Part shown: positions 1-4,921 of the stretch, piece by piece
Numbering within the stretch: the first letter of the stretch is position 1
How the letters are laid out: the number at the start of each line of letters is the position of its first letter
Assembly: GCA_002722385.1 (NCBI GenBank)
Contig: PBLR01000020.1
Coordinates: forward strand, 8,566-14,799
Source: SAR116 cluster bacterium
Lineage (GTDB): Bacteria > Pseudomonadota > Alphaproteobacteria > Puniceispirillales > Puniceispirillaceae
DNA length: 6,234 bases
Reading direction: 5' to 3'
The notes under the pieces: generated by a model
What the model was told of the DNA's origin: nothing
Database searches by the model: none
What the model saw: only the letters and a program-made list of their open reading frames with translations
Translations under genes and position numbers: made by a program

Positions 1-315
1 TTTCAGGAAATTTACGAGGACCATTTTGAAGCACAGGATGATCTGGCGGAAAGAATGAAAGCTATTGGCTCATATGTGGATGGTAATCTATCCGCAATGG
101 TCAAACAGTCCAAAATTTCTGAATGTGACGGACAGATGTCGGATCAAGACATGATCAAAGTCATGGTTCAGGCCCAGGAAGCATTGGCTTCAACTCTGGC
201 GGGGGCTGGCGATGTTGCCGCAAATCATGGTGACAAGCTGACCGAAGATTTGTGTATCGAACGCGGCTTAAAGCACGAAAAATTCGCATGGATGCTGCGC
301 GCACATCTCAGCTAA
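1..315 (+). CDS. dps: Dps/ferritin-like DNA-binding stress protein, 3' part (5' end outside window)
   Basis: The reading frame is open from base 1, and 104 residues are visible before the TAA stop. Dps proteins form 12-subunit cages that oxidise and store iron, limiting Fenton damage to DNA. The opening residues (FQEIYEDHFEAQDDLAERMK) match the Dps signature in which Asp and Glu four residues apart, in the D-x3-E-R pattern, are ferroxidase ligands. The pattern is followed by a conserved ALG/AIG-type turn (here KAIGS). The first ferroxidase His would lie upstream and cannot be seen. The rest fits the two C-terminal helices of the four-helix bundle (Q-E-A-L-A-S-T-L and a final helix ending MLRAHLS). 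A family length of about 155-165 residues implies that some 50-60 N-terminal residues are missing. The ATG at 55 lies inside the ferroxidase helix and is not the true start. The gene converges on the iron operon to its right and has its own terminator at 341-365. Confidence 0.88.
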   Translation, partial: FQEIYEDHFEAQDDLAERMKAIGSYVDGNLSAMVKQSKISECDGQMSDQDMIKVMVQAQEALASTLAGAGDVAANHGDKLTEDLCIERGLKHEKFAWMLRAHLS

Positions 316-338
316 ACAACTGACAGCGGAACTAAAAT

Positions 339-569
339 TTAGGAGCGGTCAGCTCCTCTTTTTTTGCGCTCATACGCCCCTTGCCAGTGACCATATCCCC
401 CCATTTCTTCCTGCTGAGCGACCAGCATTGCGAAGAAGGCTTCAGTCTGTTTCGGTTTTTTCAATTTCTTTGACATCTCTTTTTGTTTTTTTGTCATTGA
501 ACAGCCAATACAATGCCCGTCTCTTTTAAATTTACATACCCCAATACAAGGGCTGTTCTTCTTTGACAT
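339..569 (-). CDS. DUF1289 family small four-cysteine protein
   Basis: This 76-residue cytosolic protein opens with SPCIGVCKFKRDGHCIGC. That matches the DUF1289 signature (PCIgvC followed by a C-x2-C pair), with Cys at residues 8, 12, 20 and 23. The four cysteines suggest a metal or Fe-S site, but the family has no firmly established function. The tail is strongly basic and Lys-rich (about residues 27-40), which could mean nucleic-acid contact. The ATG at 569 lies four bases after the upstream gene's stop at 574, so translation is probably coupled; no strong Shine-Dalgarno is visible. It is the last gene of the minus-strand operon. Its 3' end contains the dps terminator hairpin, and its stop codon (341-339) overlaps the hairpin by one base. 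Family assignment is fairly sure; the role is not known. Confidence 0.82.
   Translation of the reverse strand: MSKKNSPCIGVCKFKRDGHCIGCSMTKKQKEMSKKLKKPKQTEAFFAMLVAQQEEMGGYGHWQGAYERKKRGADRS
341..365 (+). terminator. Rho-independent terminator of the dps gene
   Basis: A 6-bp stem AGGAGC/GCTCCT (341-346 with 352-357) closes a five-base loop. One C and then seven T follow (359-365). It begins 25 bases after the dps stop codon. The hairpin is also coding sequence: on the minus strand it encodes the last residues and part of the stop codon of the convergent DUF1289 gene. On that strand only a short TTTT follows, so termination of the minus-strand operon here would be weak. Confidence 0.85.
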
Positions 570-573
570 CAGC

Positions 574-795
574 TTAGATCCGTAGACCAGGGTTTAAGAT
601 CATTGCCACTTCTTTAGGCACCCGCCAGTCAGGTGTTTCAGGTGTGACGTATTTGTAAAAAGCGCAGGTCGACATGAAGGCTTGCTGCGCTGTTCTTTCC
701 TGAACATTCACCATGCAGGCATAATAGCGCCTGATCGCTTGTTTCTTGAATTCTTCGGAACCGTTCCGGGCCGCACATTCACAATTCTCACACAT
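574..795 (-). CDS. Small cysteine-rich protein of unknown family
   Basis: I do not recognise this 73-residue protein. It has a Cys cluster at its very N-terminus (MCENCEC, Cys 2, 5 and 7) and two further Cys at 27 and 44. There is no signal peptide or membrane segment, so it is probably cytosolic. The middle (about residues 14-46) looks helical, and the end is hydrophobic and Pro-containing. Five Cys in 73 residues would suit a metal, Fe-S or thiol-redox site. The ATG at 795 is preferred because AGGGGAT and AAGAAG lie just upstream. A longer in-frame GTG start at 849 would add 18 residues but has no convincing ribosome-binding site. It begins 66 bases after the ferric-binding-protein gene and ends four bases before the DUF1289 gene, so it is most likely part of the same transcript. 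Its position beside another Cys-rich protein hints at a shared metal role (inference). Confidence 0.65.
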   Translation of the reverse strand: MCENCECAARNGSEEFKKQAIRRYYACMVNVQERTAQQAFMSTCAFYKYVTPETPDWRVPKEVAMILNPGLRI

Positions 796-861
796 CTTCT
801 TATCCCCTAGCCCGAATAAATTCACCTCACTATCCCTGCAACTTTTCACAGGTTTGAGGCC

Positions 862-1872
862 CTACCACCCTGTCTCATTAATAATGCGTTGCGCCATCGG
901 CGTGTTATCTGCAATTGTGCTCATTGGCAGCTCGTCCATTTTGAACGTTCCCCATGAAGCCACTTCGTCACTCAGCTTTGCCTTTGGGTTAACCGGATAT
1001 TCAAAATTCACTTCTGTGTAGATTGTCTGGGCTTCTTCTGATGTCAGCCATTCCAGAAACGCACGGGCCTGATCTTGTTTCTTTGACCCTTTGATGATGC
1101 CAGCTGCAGAGATATTCACATGCTGGCCTCTGCCGTCCTGATTGAAAAAGGCTATTTCCATAGCGTCAGCCCATTTTCTCTGTTCAGGCTTGTCTTTGGC
1201 GAATTTCATTTTGCCAAAATAATAGGTGTTCATCAGCGCGACATCACATTGGCCGGTGAAGATAGCTTTGGCCTGCGCGCGGTCATTGCCCTGCGGGCGG
1301 CGGGCCAGATTATCAACAAAGCCCAAAGTCCAGTTGCGTGCTTCTTGCTCGCCATTATGCGCAATCAGAGAGGCCAGAATCGCCCGATTATAGACATGAC
1401 TGCCTTTGCGGGAACACACACGGCCCTGCCATTTTGGTGTGGCCAGCTCTTCAATGGTGGTAATGGCGTCTTTACCGACCCGTTCTTTTGATACCGCAAT
1501 GATCCGCGCCCTCAAGGACAGAGCTGTCCATCTATCTTCAGGATCACGCAAATGAGCCGGTACATGCTGATTCAGGGTATCAGACGCCAGAGGCGCCAGC
1601 AGACCGGTATCTGCCAATTCCTTAATCCGGCTGATATCCACAGTCAGAACCAGATCAGCTTTGGTGCGATCCCCTTCAGCCTGCAGACGTGCGGCCAGGC
1701 CCTTCGGGGCATAGACGGTCTGAAACGTCACCCCTGTTTTCTTGGTATAGGCCTCAAGGATCGGTTCCAGCAGAAAAGGCTGACGATGTGTATAGATGCC
1801 AAGACTGTCTGCCCAGGCTGCGCCGCTGCTGATCACAGACATCAGCACTATCCCGCATATTGTTCTTAACAT
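862..1872 (-). CDS. futA: Ferric-iron ABC transporter substrate-binding protein, FutA/FbpA type
   Basis: This 336-residue protein binds ferric iron in the periplasm for delivery to an ABC permease. Residues 1-21 form a Sec signal peptide (basic start, hydrophobic core, cleavage after AAWA). The mature protein starts with the typical strand SLGIYTHRQP, followed by EAYTKKTGV. GRVCSRKGSHVYN (150-162) and CDVALMNTYYFGKM (209-222) are hallmark FutA/FbpA segments. The likely iron ligands are Tyr27, Tyr161, Tyr217 and Tyr218. Cys153 and Cys209 could form a disulfide. The ATG at 1872 is chosen because it begins the signal peptide and has AGGAAA upstream; the frame extends to 1962 but would bury the signal peptide. 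The start is 17 bases after the hydroxylase stop, so the two are co-transcribed. No permease (FutB) or ATPase (FutC) gene lies nearby, so it must serve a transporter encoded elsewhere or play another iron-handling role. The symbol denotes the family, not proven orthology. Confidence 0.9.
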   Translation of the reverse strand: MLRTICGIVLMSVISSGAAWADSLGIYTHRQPFLLEPILEAYTKKTGVTFQTVYAPKGLAARLQAEGDRTKADLVLTVDISRIKELADTGLLAPLASDTLNQHVPAHLRDPEDRWTALSLRARIIAVSKERVGKDAITTIEELATPKWQGRVCSRKGSHVYNRAILASLIAHNGEQEARNWTLGFVDNLARRPQGNDRAQAKAIFTGQCDVALMNTYYFGKMKFAKDKPEQRKWADAMEIAFFNQDGRGQHVNISAAGIIKGSKKQDQARAFLEWLTSEEAQTIYTEVNFEYPVNPKAKLSDEVASWGTFKMDELPMSTIADNTPMAQRIINETGW

Positions 1873-1889
1873 TGACTGGTTTCCTTTTC

Positions 1890-2897
1890 CTATTCGGCTG
1901 CTGTATTTGACGTAAGACGGTTCCGGCGGAAGTCCATCCGTTTGCGTTTCATCCATGACCACACCATCTGTGCGACCTTGATAAAGGGCAGAGCATACAT
2001 ATGCCCGACCGTTCTGGTATAAAGTTTTGTTTCATCACCAATCCCGAAGTTGAGCGGCTGAGATGCAGAATGCATGAACGAGCCCGCCATCCTGTCCCAA
2101 ACAGACAGGGCAACACCAAAATTTTTATCAAAATGCCGCTGTTCGCTGGAATGATGCAGATGGTGCTGGGCAGGCGACATCAGAACCCGTTCAAGTGCCG
2201 CCGGATAGCGAATGGCAATATGAGAATGACGCAGATTTGAGCCGAGCCCGTGAAACAGAATCACAAAAACATTCACGCCCAACACCGTCAGCAAGCTGAT
2301 CTGCTGTCCGAACAGGAACAGAAACACAGCAATTGTCACGCCCTGTACAAACGCGCTGCGGAAGGTGAATAAAATACCTTCTATGGGATGTGCCCTGGTC
2401 ACAGTCAGGGGCGTTAATGTTTCAGCACTGTGATGGAATTTATGGAATTCCCAGAGAATCGGAATTTTGTGCAGAGCAAGATGGATCGCGAATCGCGATA
2501 AATCATCAAGCAGAAAAAAGCAAAGCGTAAATAATGTTGCTGACAGCCAGTAAGGCGTATCCCCGAACAAGCCCAACGGCAGCAGATTTTGAAAATGAAG
2601 AAACTGGTATAAAGCAGTTGCGATCACAATCTGGGTGATCAGCAAGGGCCTGAAGATCATAAAAAAGACGCGGTTAATCAGGAAACAAACCAAATCCGCA
2701 CGGCTTGACCGGCTCAGCCAGACAGCAGGCGAAAATATTGTTCTCATTGCGCTTTTCAGATTTTGGCGTTGAAACAGGCAGAGCCAAAGTAAGGCCAAAA
2801 AAAAGGCTGAGCATAAATAACCCCAGAACAAACGTTTTTTCGGGTTCAGGAATTGCCCCAGAACATCTGTTTGGAAAAGCTCTATATATTCAGCCAT
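1890..2897 (-). CDS. Membrane di-iron hydroxylase, sterol desaturase/fatty acid hydroxylase superfamily
   Basis: This 335-residue inner-membrane protein has the family's histidine boxes, which bind a non-haem di-iron centre that hydroxylates or desaturates lipids with O2. They are HLALH (His139, His143), HKFHH (His152, 155, 156), NLRHSH (His224, 226) and HHLHH (His245, 246, 248, 249). Hydrophobic stretches near residues 23-42, 74-100, 116-131 and 184-216 are likely membrane segments. The C-terminus is basic. Boxes, order and length are normal, so it should be active; the substrate cannot be told from sequence. The ATG at 2897 has GATGGGA eight bases upstream. An in-frame GTG at 2915 lacks a ribosome-binding site and would sit in a hairpin. 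It lies between the DUF4856 gene and futA, 17 bases before the latter. An iron enzyme encoded in an apparently Fur-repressed operon is odd; it may modify a membrane lipid or a ferric ligand during iron limitation (inference). Confidence 0.87.
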   Translation of the reverse strand: MAEYIELFQTDVLGQFLNPKKRLFWGYLCSAFFLALLWLCLFQRQNLKSAMRTIFSPAVWLSRSSRADLVCFLINRVFFMIFRPLLITQIVIATALYQFLHFQNLLPLGLFGDTPYWLSATLFTLCFFLLDDLSRFAIHLALHKIPILWEFHKFHHSAETLTPLTVTRAHPIEGILFTFRSAFVQGVTIAVFLFLFGQQISLLTVLGVNVFVILFHGLGSNLRHSHIAIRYPAALERVLMSPAQHHLHHSSEQRHFDKNFGVALSVWDRMAGSFMHSASQPLNFGIGDETKLYTRTVGHMYALPFIKVAQMVWSWMKRKRMDFRRNRLTSNTAAE

Positions 2898-2911
2898 AAC
2901 GTCAATCCCAT

Positions 2912-2941
2912 CCACAGGGAAGAGTGCACCCTCCCCTGTGG
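2912..2941 (-). other. Intercistronic inverted repeat between the DUF4856 and hydroxylase genes
   Basis: An exact 8-bp inverted repeat CCACAGGG (2912-2919)/CCCTGTGG (2934-2941) encloses 14 bases. GAG/CTC inside the loop could extend the stem across a small bulge. It lies 10 bases after the DUF4856 stop and 14 bases before the hydroxylase start. No T-run follows on the minus strand, so it is unlikely to be a full intrinsic terminator. It could protect the 3' end of the upstream message, or attenuate or cleave the transcript so that the secreted protein is made in excess of the downstream proteins (inference). Confidence 0.6.
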
Positions 2942-2951
2942 TCAGCCGGTC

Positions 2952-4340
2952 TTAGTCGTTTTCTGCGCTGTCGCCAGAACCGAGGACTTCTGCCAGATTT
3001 GAAATACCAGACAGCTTGTCATTGTTCTTGGCCGCAACGCCGAATTCTTCTTCCATCAGCTTCTGTAGCTTCAGCATATGCACCATATAGCCATCCACAT
3101 TTGCTTTGGCCATGGTGAAGTTGCCGCTGGCATCAACGCCACTCACCTTAGACGCATTTAAGCTGATATTAGCTGGAGAGACGCCGCCAACAACCGGGCT
3201 GAAGCCGATCAGACGGTCGATTCTCACGCCAAGCTCACCAAGATTCTGGCCGCTTGTGTGCAGAGACAGAGCAAATCCCTTCAGCTCACCCCAATGTTTT
3301 ACATAAGCACGATAGGCTTTTTCATCACCCGGATTTGCCTTCAGCTTTTCCAGATCGCCATAGACACTGCCTGCATATTTAAACACAGCTTCGGCAATCA
3401 CACGTTCCCAGTTTGAACAGATAATCCGGGCTTTCGCCTTCAGATTTGACCGCTCACCATCGCTGAGGACCTCACCTTTGGCATCTGTGATAATCTGACG
3501 ACCATCAATAAAGGCCTTTGTGATTGTGTTGTAATAATCTGTCAAACCACCTTTATCGAACCCAGCAGCGTAGTAAGCATGGGCATAATTCATTTCTGAC
3601 TTCAGATTGACAACACCATCTCCATTGATATCAGCTGCTGCCATATCTTTTTTCTTGGTGATGTCGTAATTCTGGCGGGCAGACAGGGTCACACCATGTG
3701 CTGCTGCACCCCAGTATCCAAAGCCTTCATCCCAGGAATGTTCTTTGCCTGTGTAATACGCCCCTTTCTTATAGGGCTTATTATTTGGTTTATTATCTGC
3801 TTCCAGCTTTTCATCCAGATAATTGTCGCATGCCTGGTGATAGAACACACCGCCCATGGCGAATTTTGAGACCAGCTGAGCGTAATCATACCCGTGCTTG
3901 GCATCATAACCTTTTGGTGATGCAGCTGCTCTTTCAATCATAGAGGCCAGAACTTCCTTGCCGGTCATGTTGCCCGGCCAGCCATTGATCACGCCTTTGT
4001 AGGCTTTGCCAGACAAATTCGTTTTTGACACATCATTGATGTTGGTCACATCAACCTTGAATTTGTCGCTTGATTTTGGATCCAGCAGAGCGAGCTCACC
4101 ATCAGCACCATTAAAATAGGCGTTCAGCACATCAGCAGATGAGCCGCTACCAATTGCTTTTTTCAGGCTGTTATGCAGCAGCTGGCGGCCAACCTGACCA
4201 GAATAAGACACAGAATTTGTCTTCTCACCCTGATAACTTTTCAAGGTTACCGGATAGGGGCCATAAACATCACCTGCGAGCGCAGTCCCGGCGCAGAGCG
4301 CGCCTGATACCGCAAATGCCGCTAACTTTGCATATTTCAT
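2952..4340 (-). CDS. Secreted DUF4856-family protein, first gene of Fur-controlled operon
   Basis: This 462-residue protein has a Sec signal peptide (residues 1-22, cleavage after TALA) and should be periplasmic or exported; there is no lipobox Cys at the cleavage site. SVSYSGQVGRQLLHNSLKKA (43-62) and the central HSWDEGFGYWGAAAHG (201-216) match the DUF4856 family as I remember it, and the length is normal for that family. DINGDGVVNLKSE (238-250) resembles an EF-hand/dockerin calcium loop, though residue 12 of the loop is Ser rather than Glu or Asp. The remainder looks helical and Trp/Tyr-rich. The function of DUF4856 is unestablished. The helical, secreted and iron-regulated setting recalls imelysin-type proteins, but I see no diagnostic imelysin motif. 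The ATG at 4340 has AAAGGGAAAC upstream. Two Fur boxes precede it, and it leads a five-gene operon with the hydroxylase, FutA and two Cys-rich proteins. A role in periplasmic iron or haem handling is inferred. Confidence 0.75.
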   Translation of the reverse strand: MKYAKLAAFAVSGALCAGTALAGDVYGPYPVTLKSYQGEKTNSVSYSGQVGRQLLHNSLKKAIGSGSSADVLNAYFNGADGELALLDPKSSDKFKVDVTNINDVSKTNLSGKAYKGVINGWPGNMTGKEVLASMIERAAASPKGYDAKHGYDYAQLVSKFAMGGVFYHQACDNYLDEKLEADNKPNNKPYKKGAYYTGKEHSWDEGFGYWGAAAHGVTLSARQNYDITKKKDMAAADINGDGVVNLKSEMNYAHAYYAAGFDKGGLTDYYNTITKAFIDGRQIITDAKGEVLSDGERSNLKAKARIICSNWERVIAEAVFKYAGSVYGDLEKLKANPGDEKAYRAYVKHWGELKGFALSLHTSGQNLGELGVRIDRLIGFSPVVGGVSPANISLNASKVSGVDASGNFTMAKANVDGYMVHMLKLQKLMEEEFGVAAKNNDKLSGISNLAEVLGSGDSAEND

Positions 4341-4368
4341 CGGAGTTTCCCTTTCATTTAAGCAATAT

Positions 4369-4383
4369 TGAGAATGATTATCA
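4369..4383. promoter_or_regulatory. fur box: Fur box 1 upstream of the DUF4856 operon
   Basis: TGAGAATGATTATCA matches the 7-1-7 Fur consensus TGATAATnATTATCA at 13 of 14 defined positions, and the flanks extend it as AT...AT (4367-4385). It lies about 8-22 bases downstream of the predicted transcription start of the minus-strand operon, so bound Fur would block the start or early elongation. Its centre is 36 bp from that of Fur box 2. Confidence 0.85.
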
Positions 4384-4397
4384 ATATGAATAATGTC

Positions 4398-4426
4398 TAT
4401 TTATTGAGAACGATTATCATAGTCAA
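4398..4426 (-). promoter_or_regulatory. Predicted sigma-70 promoter of the DUF4856-hydroxylase-futA operon
   Basis: Read on the minus strand, TTGACT (4426-4421) and TAAATA (4403-4398) are separated by 17 bases. The -35 is strong and the -10 is weak (three of six consensus bases). The start would fall near 4391, giving a leader of about 50 bases before the ATG at 4340. The -35 begins directly after the T-tract of the preceding terminator. The placement of Fur box 2 in the spacer supports the assignment. Confidence 0.6.
4405..4419. promoter_or_regulatory. fur box: Fur box 2 within the DUF4856 operon promoter
   Basis: TGAGAACGATTATCA matches the 7-1-7 Fur consensus at 12 of 14 defined positions; the right half-site is perfect. 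It lies entirely within the 17-base spacer between the predicted -35 and -10 elements, a typical repression site. Together with box 1 it predicts tight repression of the operon when iron is plentiful. Confidence 0.8.
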
Positions 4427-4450
4427 ATAAAAAAGGACCTGCTTGGTCCT
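4425..4450 (-). terminator. Rho-independent terminator of the small secreted-protein gene (bidirectional)
   Basis: A 6-bp stem AGGACC/GGTCCT (4434-4439 with 4445-4450) closes a five-base loop. On the minus strand it is followed by TTTTTATTT (4433-4425). It begins 31 bases after the stop codon of the 105-residue gene. On the plus strand CTTTTT follows (4451-4456), so it could also stop antisense transcription. It insulates the small gene from the downstream operon promoter, whose -35 element abuts it. Confidence 0.85.
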
Positions 4451-4481
4451 CTTTTTAGATCGTGGAACAACTTGTTCCGGC

Positions 4482-4799
4482 TCACCGTTTCAATGGGGGG
4501 TGTTCGCAGTGATAGTCGGTCTGTGGTTCACTGAGACCAAAACGGGTTGTCACACTGCATTTAAAGACACCTTTTTGGTCAATGCTGATCAGTTCCAAGT
4601 TTGTTTGTTCGCTTGTGCTGTTGATGATCTGACTATTGAGAATTTGGCCACTTGTTACCCACGTCAACGCATCGCGGCCATTCGCAAAAAGAGAGCCGCT
4701 GTCACTGGACCAAATCTCAGCATGCACTGGCGACAAAATAAATGCGGACAATCCGACTGCCAAAATCTTGCCTGAAAAAACCCTGTTCATCCTAGCCAT
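4482..4799 (-). CDS. Small secreted protein of unknown family, Fur-controlled
   Basis: This 105-residue protein has a clear Sec signal peptide: basic N-terminus, hydrophobic core at about residues 11-24, and cleavage after PVHA at residue 27. The mature part is about 78 residues and I do not recognise it. It has two Cys (81 and 98) that could form a disulfide, and alternating polar/hydrophobic segments suggesting beta strands, for example around QTNLELISID. It has no transmembrane segment beyond the signal and no lipobox. The ATG at 4799 follows a strong AGGAG at a five-base spacing; the internal ATG at 4790 is less well placed. It is a single-gene unit with its own promoter and terminator, transcribed divergently from the DUF2325 gene across a shared perfect Fur box. 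Fur control and export suggest a role outside the cytoplasm during iron starvation, such as haem or siderophore binding, but the sequence does not show which. Confidence 0.75.
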   Translation of the reverse strand: MARMNRVFSGKILAVGLSAFILSPVHAEIWSSDSGSLFANGRDALTWVTSGQILNSQIINSTSEQTNLELISIDQKGVFKCSVTTRFGLSEPQTDYHCEHPPLKR

Positions 4800-4828
4800 T
4801 TTTTCTCCTGCTGAGGTTGTGGGTTGAC

Positions 4829-4857
4829 TCTATATTGATAATGATTATCAATTTCAA
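4829..4857 (-). promoter_or_regulatory. Predicted promoter of the small secreted-protein gene
   Basis: On the minus strand TTGAAA (4857-4852) and TATAGA (4834-4829) are separated by exactly 17 bases. The spacer contains the Fur palindrome's 15-bp core. The start would lie near 4822, about 22 bases before the ATG at 4799. Confidence 0.7.
4834..4852. promoter_or_regulatory. fur box: Perfect 19-bp Fur box shared by two divergent promoters
   Basis: ATTGATAATGATTATCAAT is a perfect inverted repeat around a central G. Its 15-bp core (4836-4850) matches TGATAATnATTATCA at every defined position. It fills the spacer of the minus-strand promoter and overlaps the -35 and spacer of the plus-strand promoter. 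One Fur binding event should therefore repress both the secreted-protein and DUF2325 genes. Confidence 0.93.
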
Positions 4858-4863
4858 TATAAA
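4835..4863 (+). promoter_or_regulatory. Predicted promoter of the DUF2325 gene
   Basis: TTGATA (4835-4840) and TATAAA (4858-4863) are separated by 17 bases, close to the sigma-70 ideal. The start would lie near 4870, leaving about 50 bases before the preferred ATG at 4922. The -35 is part of the Fur palindrome's left half-site. Confidence 0.7.
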
Positions 4864-4921
4864 TTAGACTAATACAGTCCTATTTCGGTAAAAGTGTTTC
4901 TTTATGTGGATAGAGGGGGAT

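Noticed and set aside
746..1021. Plus-strand open frame of 91 codons
   Set aside because: It lies opposite the FutA and Cys-rich genes, has no recognisable domain, and its composition is that of a complementary-strand shadow.
1120..1491. Plus-strand open frame of 123 codons
   Set aside because: It is entirely antisense to the well-supported FutA gene, with no ribosome-binding site or family match.
2952..4340. Assignment as a true imelysin peptidase
   Set aside because: I see no diagnostic imelysin motif; the SYSGQ and HSWDEGFGYWG segments fit DUF4856 better.
4863..4873. Small palindrome ATTAGACTAAT near the predicted DUF2325 transcription start
   Set aside because: Only 5 bp per arm in AT-rich sequence and no known regulator motif recognised; likely chance.
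4904..4921. Upstream ATG for the DUF2325 gene, adding six residues
   Set aside because: No Shine-Dalgarno precedes it, whereas a strong purine run sits directly before the ATG at 4922. It remains possible.
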